A DNA stretch of 6,590 bases. Source: Flavobacteriaceae bacterium (lineage in GTDB: Bacteria; Bacteroidota; Bacteroidia; Flavobacteriales; Flavobacteriaceae). Below, in pieces: positions 1 through 6,250 of this stretch. Position 1 is the first letter of the stretch. Each line of letters starts with the position of its first letter. The notes below the pieces were generated by a model. That model ran no database searches. It had not been told where the DNA came from and worked only from the letters and a program-made list of their open reading frames with translations. Where the stretch lies: positions 1-6,590 of the forward strand of contig CANHBE010000147.1 of NCBI GenBank assembly GCA_947458575.1, in the 5' to 3' direction. Position numbers and translations under genes: made by a program.

Positions 1-1620
1 AATTCTGGCGCGGGCAAATTGTCAGTTTTTCAGGAAGGAACTTCGAATAATTTTGCTTATAATTATTGGTGTTCACCAGTTGGTAATTCGATTACTGCAT
101 CTGGGAACGAGAATTTTGGAATCACGATGTTGAATCAACCGACCTCCGTTATTGCAAGTACGCCTGCAGTAATGTTGCCGATGAATTCATACGACGGAAT
201 TGCCAATCCATTGAGTATATCTCAAGGATGGGTTTTCAAGTTTCTTTCTTCCTCTCTCTATTCGCAGTGGTTTGGTGCATATTCGAACACTTCAATTTTA
301 CCGGGAGAAGGATTCACCATGAAAGGGACTGCAGGTACCGATGCCACTTTTAGTGATGCTGGCATTACGAACAATCCAGGAAGTAGACAACGCTATGATT
401 TTAGAGGACGCCCTAATGACGGCGATATCACAATCAATCTTGCTACTGGAATGCGAACGCTAACCGGTAATCCTTATCCCTCTGCAATCGATTTACTAGC
501 TTTTCTATCGGGAGCCACTAATTCGACAGGTATTGCTTATTTCTGGGAACATGACAAGACCGTAAATTCACATCTGATTGCCGCTTACAGAGGTGGTTAT
601 GGCGCCTATTCGACTGCAGGACCAATGGGGACTTATGTGCCTGCCGTATTTTACGCATATGATGCTGCAGGTACGCAATTGGGTTCGGTTGGTGTTGGTT
701 CAAATTATGAAAGACGTTTTTGTCCAATAGGACAAGGCTTTATGCTTGAAGGCAGTGCCACAGGAACTGTAACAATGAGAAATGTTTATAGAGTTTATCA
801 AAAGGAAGGAGCTGCAAACTTTTCTGAGTTTGAGAGAGGTGTTGCTGCGGGCGACCGGTCGACAATGCAAGATGATTTCTTGCCGTCTATTCCTTCAGTT
901 TCAGGATTCGACTACACTACGGTGAGTACCAAGCCTGCGCCGCAAATTAGAATAAACACTTTGATGAATAATCAGGCAATAAGAGTATCTGCGTTAGTTT
1001 TTCAAGATGGTGCAACCGACAATGCTGATTTTGCATTAGATGCTAAATCACCCGACTTAACTGCAGATATGGATATGTATTTTGTGATTGATAATGATTC
1101 TTACGTTATTAATGTTACAGAGTTTGATATTAATAAGAGAATTCCTGTCGGGTTTAAAAATGCTGTTCCGGCAACTTTTAAGTTGACAGTTGGCGAAATT
1201 TTGAACTGTAGTGGAGTTGAGAATGTTTATTTGCATGACAAAATATCGGATATGTATTACAGCATTAAAGATGCGGAATATGAAATTTCATTACCTGCGG
1301 GAGTCAATAATTCACAATATGAATTGACTTTTGTAAATTCTTTACTCGGAATACCTTCGTTGTCAGACAATGATTTTGCTGTTCTTCAAAATAATTCTAT
1401 CAAATCGTTTACGGTACTTAACCCAAATCTAAAGGCTATTGAAGCTGTTCAATTGTATGACATTACCGGAAAATTGATTTTTAGTGAATTAAACCTCGGA
1501 GCAGATGAAAAGCATCAATATTCGACCGCAAGTTATAGCGATGCTGTTTATGTTGTTAAGATAACAACCTCCGACAAGCAGCAGTTTAGTAAGAAAATTA
1601 CGGTTTATAACGGTCAGTAA
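1..1620 (+). CDS. T9SS-exported surface/secreted protein, 3' part (5' end outside window)
   Basis: The reading frame is open from base 1, so the gene begins upstream. A TTG at 19 is only an internal leucine codon. The 539 visible codons lack any recognised enzyme domain. They carry the module seen in many large Flavobacterium cell-surface proteins: YNYWCSPVG near codon 20, a GWVFKF...GEGFTMKGT stretch near codons 77-108, FRGRPNDGDI near 135, GNPYPSAIDL at 156-165 and GGYGAYS near 197. Codons about 312-452 form a second conserved block (MYFVIDND, RIPVGF, VYLHDK). The last roughly 70 codons have the form of a T9SS sorting domain: VQLYDITGKLIF, then YVVKITTSDKQQ and a Lys-rich KKITVYN end. The expected role is export across the outer membrane by T9SS with C-terminal cleavage and surface anchoring or release. 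The usual PNP motif at the start of the type A signal is replaced by LNPN (codons 473-476), so it may belong to the type C variant. Substrate and function are unknown. Confidence 0.85.
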   Translation, partial: NSGAGKLSVFQEGTSNNFAYNYWCSPVGNSITASGNENFGITMLNQPTSVIASTPAVMLPMNSYDGIANPLSISQGWVFKFLSSSLYSQWFGAYSNTSILPGEGFTMKGTAGTDATFSDAGITNNPGSRQRYDFRGRPNDGDITINLATGMRTLTGNPYPSAIDLLAFLSGATNSTGIAYFWEHDKTVNSHLIAAYRGGYGAYSTAGPMGTYVPAVFYAYDAAGTQLGSVGVGSNYERRFCPIGQGFMLEGSATGTVTMRNVYRVYQKEGAANFSEFERGVAAGDRSTMQDDFLPSIPSVSGFDYTTVSTKPAPQIRINTLMNNQAIRVSALVFQDGATDNADFALDAKSPDLTADMDMYFVIDNDSYVINVTEFDINKRIPVGFKNAVPATFKLTVGEILNCSGVENVYLHDKISDMYYSIKDAEYEISLPAGVNNSQYELTFVNSLLGIPSLSDNDFAVLQNNSIKSFTVLNPNLKAIEAVQLYDITGKLIFSELNLGADEKHQYSTASYSDAVYVVKITTSDKQQFSKKITVYNGQ

Positions 1621-1638
1621 ACGAACAAACAAGCTAAT

Positions 1639-1667
1639 AAAGCAGTCTGGTGAAGACTGCTTTTTTT
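1639..1667 (+). terminator. Rho-independent terminator after the T9SS cargo gene
   Basis: A perfect 8-bp stem, AGCAGTCT (1641-1648) with AGACTGCT (1654-1661), encloses a 5-base loop GGTGA and runs into a seven-T tract. It begins about 20 bases after the stop codon. Two flanking A-T pairs can lengthen the stem. It separates the surface-protein gene from the operon starting at 1697. Confidence 0.9.
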
Positions 1668-1699
1668 GTACTTATTATTGCAACCTATTTTATTTTTTG
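1665..1699 (+). promoter_or_regulatory. Possible Bacteroidota-type promoter for the 1697-4877 operon
   Basis: A TTTG box at 1665-1668 is followed after 22 bases by TATTTTTTG (1691-1699), which is TAnnTTTG with one extra T. The match is imperfect and the TTTG lies in the T tract of the preceding terminator. It also overlaps the proposed TTG start codon of the next gene, so promoter and start cannot both be exactly as drawn unless transcription begins upstream. This is a weak call. Confidence 0.3.
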
Positions 1700-2599
1700 A
1701 ATACTAAAAATCAAAATGTTCCTATTCAAAATTCGAAGATTACCCTAGAAATAAAAAGGGAAGATCTCATTCACCCAATGGTATCAGGAAATAAATTCCG
1801 AAAATTGAAGTACAATTTACTTCAAGCAAAAGCAGAAAACCAACATACTTTGTTGACATTTGGTGGTGCCTTTTCTAATCATATTGCTGCTGTTGCTGCC
1901 TCTGGCAAAGAACAAGGTCTTAAGACGATTGGTGTGATACGTGGAGAAGAACTTGAAGCGGATTTTTCACAAAATCCGACTTTACGTTTTGCGCACCAAT
2001 GCGGAATGCAGTTGGAGTTTGTTTCAAGAGAGCAGTATCACAAAAGAATAGACCTCGATTTTATACAGAGACTTGCCGAGAAACATGGAAGTTTTTATCA
2101 CATTCCTGAGGGAGGAACCAATGAACTTGCTGTTTTGGGTTGTCAAGAAATTCTGCAAAACCATGATTTAGGTTTTGATTTTATTTGTTGTAGCGTAGGA
2201 ACTGGAGGTACCATAGCAGGCTTGATTAATAGTAGTGCAACTCATCAAAAAATTATTGGTTTTCCCGCATTAAATGGAGATTTTTTAAAGGAAGAAATTC
2301 GTAAATTTGCAGCAAATGATCGATGGGAGTTAATCCAAGACTACACTTTTGGCGGTTATGGTAAGGTTTCTAATGAATTGATATTTTTTATCAACCGTTT
2401 TTTAGTAGAAACCGGCATTCCTTTGGATCCTATTTATACTGGAAAAATGGTTTTTGGCGTTATGGATTTGATTCAAAAGGGTTATTTTCCAAAAGATTCA
2501 AGGATATTAATGATACACACCGGTGGATTGCAAGGAATTGAAGGAATGAATATGAAATTAAGAAAGCTAAATTTACCGCTATTAATAAAAGATGTCTAA
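1697..2599 (+). CDS. PLP-dependent D-cysteine desulfhydrase / ACC deaminase family enzyme
   Basis: This is a fold-type II PLP enzyme of 300 residues, close to the usual family length. The opening KREDL...SGNKFRKLKYN holds the likely Schiff-base lysine, K33. GGAFSNH (56-62) and the phosphate-binding GTGGT (168-172) follow. Near the C-terminus are DPIYTGK (244-250) and HTGG (274-277). True ACC deaminases have Glu in YEGK and Leu in HLGG at these positions; Thr at both favours D-cysteine desulfhydrase (D-cysteine to pyruvate, sulfide and ammonia). Many databases would still label it ACC deaminase. The protein is cytoplasmic. The start is a TTG: the frame has no ATG between its upstream stop (1637) and the essential lysine, and TTG gives an N-terminus of sensible length. 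It overlaps the next gene by 8 bases, so it is the first gene of the operon. The family is secure; the substrate is inferred from two residues. Confidence 0.88.
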   Translation: MNTKNQNVPIQNSKITLEIKREDLIHPMVSGNKFRKLKYNLLQAKAENQHTLLTFGGAFSNHIAAVAASGKEQGLKTIGVIRGEELEADFSQNPTLRFAHQCGMQLEFVSREQYHKRIDLDFIQRLAEKHGSFYHIPEGGTNELAVLGCQEILQNHDLGFDFICCSVGTGGTIAGLINSSATHQKIIGFPALNGDFLKEEIRKFAANDRWELIQDYTFGGYGKVSNELIFFINRFLVETGIPLDPIYTGKMVFGVMDLIQKGYFPKDSRILMIHTGGLQGIEGMNMKLRKLNLPLLIKDV

Positions 2600-3584
2600 A
2601 AAGATTCTATTTTTTGTATTTCTTATTTTGCTTGTAGGTTGCTCAACGCCTCAGTCGGTTGTCAGGACAACTAAACCTGCATACAAAAAACCTGCTACTA
2701 GAGTTGCAACAGTTCCAAAAAAGAAGCCCGTTTCTAAACCGGTTGCCGTTTCTTCATCAAAAAAAAAGCCATCGTCTTCAGCTGTAGCTGTTCCAAAGAA
2801 GTCTAATGGAGCGGCAACTTCTGTAGAATTAAAAGCAATTGAAGAAAATTATGAATCGGCAAAAGAGAGCGACAAATCCAACAAGAATACTACAGTTTAT
2901 TCGAAAACAGAAATTTTAGAGGCCACAACACGTGTAAAAGTCACAACTGCAATGGTGATGAACTATATTTCAACCTATAAGGATATTGCAAAAAGCAATA
3001 TGCGACAGTTTGGAATTCCGGCAAGCATAATTCTCGGGCAAGGCATTTTAGAGTCAGGTGCGGGAACCGGACCGCTTAGTGCATTGGCGAACAATCATTT
3101 TGGCATAAAATGTCACAAAGATTGGACAGGCCCGAGCGTCAATTATGATGATGATGAAGAGCAGGAATGCTTTCGAAAATATGATAGGTCAATTGAATCG
3201 TACCAAGATCATGCAGTTTTTCTAGTCAATAGACCGTGGTATCGACCTTTATTCGATCTTGAAAAAGATGATTATAAATTATGGGCGAAAGGCTTAAAGA
3301 ATGCAGGTTATGCTACCGATCCAAAGTACCCAGAAAAGTTGATTGCCATTATTGAACGATATCAGCTCAATCAATATGATGCAGAAGTGCTAGGTAAAGA
3401 ATTTGTTGTTCAAAATAACAACAGTAAAACGATTTCGCTCGGATCTGATTTATATGAAGTAGTAGCGGGTGACACCTTATACTCTATCTCCAAGAAGTTC
3501 AATATCTCTGTTGATGATCTTAAGCGTTTCAATAACATCCAAGACAATGCAATTTCAATTGGTCAAAATCTTAAAGTAAAATAA
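2592..3584 (+). CDS. Glucosaminidase-domain lipoprotein with C-terminal LysM
   Basis: The 330-residue protein is probably a peptidoglycan hydrolase (endo-beta-N-acetylglucosaminidase). Residues 1-17 form a lipoprotein signal peptide with lipobox LVGC, giving a lipidated Cys17. A Lys/Pro/Ser/Ala-rich linker (about 28-76) should be disordered and span the periplasm. Residues about 120-262 match the glucosaminidase (FlgJ/AcmA-type) domain: IILGQGILESGAG with probable catalytic Glu154, NNHFGIKC, CFRKYDR, HAVFL and GYATDPKYPEKL. Residues 287-329 are a single LysM repeat (VVAGDTLYSISKKF...IGQNLKV), which binds peptidoglycan glycans. CSTPQ after the lipobox lacks the acidic surface-export signal, so the protein should face the periplasm. 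The ATG lies inside the end of the previous gene, implying translational coupling, and hemL follows 3 bases later. The co-transcription looks structural rather than a shared pathway. Family assignment is strong; the exact bond cut is not shown. Confidence 0.92.
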   Translation: MSKKILFFVFLILLVGCSTPQSVVRTTKPAYKKPATRVATVPKKKPVSKPVAVSSSKKKPSSSAVAVPKKSNGAATSVELKAIEENYESAKESDKSNKNTTVYSKTEILEATTRVKVTTAMVMNYISTYKDIAKSNMRQFGIPASIILGQGILESGAGTGPLSALANNHFGIKCHKDWTGPSVNYDDDEEQECFRKYDRSIESYQDHAVFLVNRPWYRPLFDLEKDDYKLWAKGLKNAGYATDPKYPEKLIAIIERYQLNQYDAEVLGKEFVVQNNNSKTISLGSDLYEVVAGDTLYSISKKFNISVDDLKRFNNIQDNAISIGQNLKVK

Positions 3585-3587
3585 TTC

Positions 3588-4877
3588 ATGCTATATCAAA
3601 GAAGTAGTCAACTTTTTATTGACGCTCAAAAAGTAATACCCGGGGGAGTTAATTCGCCGGTACGTGCTTTCAAATCTGTGGGAGGTACACCAATATTCGT
3701 AAAAAGTGCTAAAGGGGCCTATTTATTCGATGAAGATGGTAATCGACTTATTGACTATATCAATTCGTGGGGGCCAATGATATTGGGACACGCTTTCGAA
3801 CCGGTAGTTAATGCTGTAATTGAACGTACAAAAAAAGGCACGTCATTCGGTATGCCAACAGAACTCGAAACAGAAATTGCAAAATTGGCAATTGCCATGG
3901 TGCCCGGAATTGAGAAAATTCGTTTTGTAAATTCTGGAACGGAAGCTTGTATGAGTGCTATTCGTTTAGCCAGAGGTTTTTCGAGTAAAGACAAGATAAT
4001 CAAATTTGCTGGTTGTTATCACGGACATTCCGATTCATTCTTGATTCAAGCCGGTAGTGGAGCGAGTACTTTTGGTACACCCAATAGTCCTGGTGTTACA
4101 ACCGGAACCGCCAAAGATACTTTGTTGGCAACCTATAATGATCTTGAGAATGTATCACAATTAATTGCCGCGAATCCAAATGAAATTGCTGCGATTATTG
4201 TTGAACCGGTGGCAGGAAATATGGGTTGTATCCCGCCGAAACCAGGATTTTTGGAAGGATTGCGCGAATTATGCACTGCCAACAATATCCTTTTGATTTT
4301 TGATGAAGTGATGACAGGATTCCGATTAGCCAAAGGCGGTGTACAGGAGTTATATGGAGTAACGGCAGATATTGTGACTTTCGGGAAAGTAATTGGTGGT
4401 GGACTGCCGGTTGGCGCATTTGCTGCTAGATCTGAAATTATGAATTATCTGGCGCCAATTGGTCCGGTATATCAAGCAGGAACCTTGTCCGGAAATCCAT
4501 TGGCAATGGCAGCAGGTTTGGCAATGCTGAAATCAATTGACGAGGATGCGACGTTGTTTCAAAGATTGGAAGAAAAGACGGCTTATCTGGAAGCAGGGAT
4601 GCATGGAGCTTTCGGCAATGAGGAATTCCCATACACAATTAATAGAGTAGGCTCTATGATTTCAGTACATTTTGATGCGATGCCTGTCGTCGATTTTCAA
4701 TCGGCTGCAAAAGGAGATAATGAAATGTTTAAGAAGTTCTTTCATGGTCTTCTAAATGAAGGTGTTTATATTGCACCGTCGGCTTACGAAACATGGTTTA
4801 TTACAGATGCGCTGACGTATGATGATTTAGATTTTACTATTGAAGCAATTCGAAAGGTGTCCAAGAAACTAACATAA
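3588..4877 (+). CDS. hemL: Glutamate-1-semialdehyde 2,1-aminomutase
   Basis: HemL converts glutamate-1-semialdehyde to 5-aminolevulinate, the last step of the C5 route to haem and other tetrapyrroles, in the cytoplasm. It is a fold-type I PLP aminotransferase-like enzyme. The 429 residues match the usual full length. Diagnostic stretches are IPGGVNSPVRAF (17-28), NSGTEA (115-120), the GCYHGHSD block (142-149), the cofactor-binding FDEVMTGFR (238-246, Asp239) and TFGKVIGGGLPVGA with the Schiff-base Lys267. YQAGTLSGNP (295-304) follows, and the end is intact. The ATG at 3588 lies 3 bases after the previous stop, and the N-terminal YQRSSQLF fits the family start, so this start is secure. It is the last gene of a three-gene operon, closed by a strong hairpin terminator. 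No frameshift or missing active-site residue is seen. The identification is very confident. Confidence 0.97.
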   Translation: MLYQRSSQLFIDAQKVIPGGVNSPVRAFKSVGGTPIFVKSAKGAYLFDEDGNRLIDYINSWGPMILGHAFEPVVNAVIERTKKGTSFGMPTELETEIAKLAIAMVPGIEKIRFVNSGTEACMSAIRLARGFSSKDKIIKFAGCYHGHSDSFLIQAGSGASTFGTPNSPGVTTGTAKDTLLATYNDLENVSQLIAANPNEIAAIIVEPVAGNMGCIPPKPGFLEGLRELCTANNILLIFDEVMTGFRLAKGGVQELYGVTADIVTFGKVIGGGLPVGAFAARSEIMNYLAPIGPVYQAGTLSGNPLAMAAGLAMLKSIDEDATLFQRLEEKTAYLEAGMHGAFGNEEFPYTINRVGSMISVHFDAMPVVDFQSAAKGDNEMFKKFFHGLLNEGVYIAPSAYETWFITDALTYDDLDFTIEAIRKVSKKLT

Positions 4878-4908
4878 AAAAAACTCACTAGTAATAGTGA
4901 GTTTTTTT
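4877..4908. terminator. Bidirectional terminator between convergent genes
   Basis: A 7-bp perfect stem, CTCACTA (4884-4890) with TAGTGAG (4895-4901), closes a GTAA tetraloop. It is flanked by an A run at 4876-4883 and a seven-T run at 4902-4908. Read on either strand it gives a hairpin followed by U-rich RNA, so it can stop both hemL transcription (plus) and the small exported-protein gene (minus, stop at 4924-4926). Confidence 0.92.
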
Positions 4909-4923
4909 GTGATGCTTGTAAGA

Positions 4924-5250
4924 TTAACGCGTTAGCTTTTTCAATAAGGCCTTATCGTTTGTCAGTTGTTCTCTTTGTTTAGGTGTAAGAGCACTCATTA
5001 ATTTGTGTTCGTAAGCCTTTAATGCGCTTTCTTTTTTCTCTGCGGTTAATGTTTGATCAGCAAGCAATTCGTGTTTCATAGTCATCAACGTTAATAGATC
5101 TTGTTGCAATGATTCCGAAATCTTCATTTTTGACGTTAACGCAGTGATGTCAGCTTTTGCAGCTTCACCAACAGACATTTTCTTTTCTTGTGCCCCAACA
5201 TTCACGGCAAAAGCCAACAAGAATATCAAAAGAGCAATAACTTTTTTCAT
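4924..5250 (-). CDS. Small exported protein, CpxP/Spy-like (LTxxQ) group
   Basis: The 108-residue protein starts MKKVIALLIFLLAFAVNVGAQ, a clear Sec signal peptide with likely cleavage VGA|Q. The mature part, about 87 residues, is strongly helical, charged and rich in Lys, Glu, Leu and Met. It contains ALTPKQREQL near the end and a weaker related MKISESLQQDLL earlier. This is the spacing of helical LTxxQ segments in periplasmic CpxP/Spy-like proteins, which act as chaperones or stress sensors. An upstream in-frame ATG at 5277 would add MVLIIKLFP before the signal peptide. It is rejected because it lies within the promoter -7 region and upstream of the predicted transcript start. The nearest neighbour on the same strand, 65 bases upstream, encodes another protein of similar design. 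The gene ends against the shared hairpin terminator. Secretion is confident; the family link rests on motif and architecture only. Confidence 0.75.
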   Translation of the reverse strand: MKKVIALLIFLLAFAVNVGAQEKKMSVGEAAKADITALTSKMKISESLQQDLLTLMTMKHELLADQTLTAEKKESALKAYEHKLMSALTPKQREQLTNDKALLKKLTR

Positions 5251-5268
5251 AGGAAATAATTTAATAAT

Positions 5269-5301
5269 TAAAACCAAATCTAGATTTTTTATTTGGTTTT
5301 A
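5269..5301. repeat. Perfect 11-bp inverted repeat overlapping a promoter
   Basis: TAAAACCAAAT (5269-5279) and ATTTGGTTTTA (5291-5301) are exact reverse complements around an 11-base centre. The repeat covers the spacer, part of the -7 box and the predicted start of the minus-strand promoter. It could be an operator or the weak end of the upstream minus-strand transcript; no clear U tract follows on the minus strand. Confidence 0.8.
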
Positions 5302-5305
5302 CAAA
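5275..5305 (-). promoter_or_regulatory. Near-consensus Bacteroidota sigma-A promoter for the 4924-5250 gene
   Basis: Read on the minus strand, TTTG (5305-5302) is followed by 19 bases and then TAGATTTG (5282-5275). This matches the Bacteroidota/Flavobacterium consensus TTTG-N17-23-TAnnTTTG exactly. Transcription would start near 5268-5271, giving a leader of about 20 bases to the ATG at 5250. The gene can therefore be transcribed separately from the one ending at 5316. Confidence 0.75.
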
Positions 5306-5315
5306 ATTTTACGAC

Positions 5316-5756
5316 CTATTCTTCTTTCTTTCGTTCCTTTATTTTCTCCATTCTCCTTTCCTTGTTGCGTTCAACTGTCGCATCCCATTTGCTCATTTGT
5401 TCCGGAGTGAGAATTTTTTGAAGTTTTTCTCGCATTTCTTTTTGATCATTTTCACGTTGCTTCATCCGTGATGCGCGTTCTTCCTCTGTTGGTTTGATTC
5501 CTTTTTCTTTGTTGGCTTTGAAATCTGCTAAGGCCTTTTCTCTTTGCTGTTGTTGCTCTAGTAAGATTGGAGCAATTTCTTTTTGTTGTTTTTCGCTAAG
5601 TTTCAGAATTTCCGAAACTCTTTTCAAACGAAGTTCACTTCTTTCTTCTGTTGTCATTTTTGACATTTCGGCTCTTTTGCGTTCTTGCTTTTTGTCAACT
5701 TGAGCGGAGGTTGATAGCCCTACAACCAATAACGCAAATAATGCTAGTTTTTTCAT
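5316..5756 (-). CDS. Exported, highly charged helical protein, CpxP/Spy-like (LTxxQ) group
   Basis: The 146-residue protein has a Sec signal peptide, MKKLALFALLVVGLSTSAQ, with likely cleavage TSA|Q. The rest is almost entirely charged helix, rich in Lys, Arg, Glu and Gln. Two LTxxQ-type segments are present: LKLSEKQQKEIAPIL (about 51-65) and KILTPEQMSKWD (about 114-125). This pairing, separated by a long charged helix, is typical of periplasmic CpxP/Spy/metal-resistance-associated proteins that form curved helical dimers. Similar Bacteroidota proteins are often called hypothetical or DUF4890-like. The very basic, acidic-capped tail (RNKERRMEKIKERKKEE) is unusual and could be coiled coil. The gene lies divergently to the Cys-rich protein gene at 5876 and 65 bases upstream of a smaller protein of similar design. 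No good promoter match was found; TATTTTG (5805-5799, minus) is one base short of consensus. Location is confident; function is inferred. Confidence 0.8.
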   Translation of the reverse strand: MKKLALFALLVVGLSTSAQVDKKQERKRAEMSKMTTEERSELRLKRVSEILKLSEKQQKEIAPILLEQQQQREKALADFKANKEKGIKPTEEERASRMKQRENDQKEMREKLQKILTPEQMSKWDATVERNKERRMEKIKERKKEE

Positions 5757-5875
5757 TTTGATAAGTTTTTAAGATTCGGTTTTAAGACCACATGAAGCCA
5801 AAATAGTTTAAAACCAGTTTAATTTTTTCTATTTAACTGTAAGAATAAACTATTTCTCTTTCATAAATTTGCAAA
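5757..5875. promoter_or_regulatory. Divergent intergenic region with paired direct repeats
   Basis: These 119 bases separate two divergent genes and must hold both promoters. Two exact TTTTAAGA copies (5767-5774 and 5780-5787, 13 bases apart) and two AGTTTAA copies (5805-5811 and 5816-5822, 11 bases apart, about one helical turn) are present. Spaced direct repeats of this kind can be regulator sites, but the AT-rich sequence makes chance copies possible. Confidence 0.4.
5864..5871 (+). promoter_or_regulatory. Bacteroidota -7 box TAAATTTG just before the 5876 start
   Basis: TAAATTTG fits TAnnTTTG exactly. No good TTTG -33 box lies 17-23 bases upstream; the nearest partial match is CTG at 5837-5839, 24 bases away. 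If used, transcription would start about at the GTG codon (5876), so the mRNA would be leaderless or nearly so. Confidence 0.55.
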
Positions 5876-6250
5876 GTGAAAAGTATCATAATTATCATAG
5901 TTCTCTCCTTCATCATTAAGCCAATCTTCCCCTTGGTTGACTATGTTGTTAATTATGAATACATCACCAAGACACTTTGCGTTAACAAAGCAAAACCTCA
6001 AATGAATTGCAACGGAAAATGTCATTTAGTGAAAGAATTGGCTAAAGCGGCAGAAAGCGATAAACCAATTTCGTCCGATAAAAAACAAGCTGCACAGGAA
6101 ATAGAAGTCTTATTTTTTCAATCAATACAATCGTTTGAATGTGGCTCTTGTGCATTTATCCCTAATCAAAAAACAAACGACAGTTATTCCGATTTATACT
6201 CTTTCCTAAATAGTCGGGTCTTTGAGCATCCGCCCACCTTTTGCTGTTAG
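5876..6250 (+). CDS. Small membrane-anchored Cys-rich protein with CNGKCH motif, putative metal-handling
   Basis: The 124-residue protein has a hydrophobic, Ile-rich N-terminus (2-20) that could be a signal anchor, followed by DYVVNYEYITKTLCVNKAKPQMNCNGKCHL (22-51). This C-(9)-C-NGK-CH pattern (Cys35, Cys45, Cys49, His50) recurs in short Bacteroidota proteins. It is followed by a Lys/Ala/Glu-rich segment, CGSC (89-92) and HPPTFCC at the C-terminus. Four cysteine groups plus histidine suggest binding of copper or another soft metal in the periplasm, or disulfide bonds. I do not know an established name. The GTG at 5876 is chosen because an in-frame TAA lies at 5864-5866 and no ATG precedes the conserved part. 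The next gene, 151 bases on, is an MbnP-like lipoprotein, which supports a metal role. No clear terminator follows. It is a real gene; the biochemical function is inference. Confidence 0.75.
   Translation: MKSIIIIIVLSFIIKPIFPLVDYVVNYEYITKTLCVNKAKPQMNCNGKCHLVKELAKAAESDKPISSDKKQAAQEIEVLFFQSIQSFECGSCAFIPNQKTNDSYSDLYSFLNSRVFEHPPTFCC

Noticed and set aside
518..727. Minus-strand open frame inside the T9SS cargo gene
   Set aside because: It is fully antisense to a strongly supported coding frame, with no recognisable motif and a His/Gln/Asn-rich composition typical of a shadow frame.
1..1620. TTG at 19 as the real start of the first gene
   Set aside because: The frame is open to base 1, the upstream residues are continuous with the domain, and no signal peptide follows the TTG, although a T9SS cargo needs one.
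3755..4638. Four minus-strand open frames (3755-4003, 4133-4333, 4195-4419, 4438-4638) inside hemL
   Set aside because: All are opposite to a full-length, motif-complete hemL and show no domains or start context of their own.
5251..5277. Upstream in-frame ATG at 5277 for the minus-strand small exported protein
   Set aside because: It adds MVLIIKLFP before a complete signal peptide and lies within the -7 box region, upstream of the predicted transcript start; the ATG at 5250 is better.
5144..5703. Plus-strand open frames (5144-5410 and 5494-5703) across the small exported-protein genes
   Set aside because: They are antisense to signal-peptide proteins, and their Phe/Ser/Cys-rich composition is what the complement of Lys/Glu-rich codons gives.
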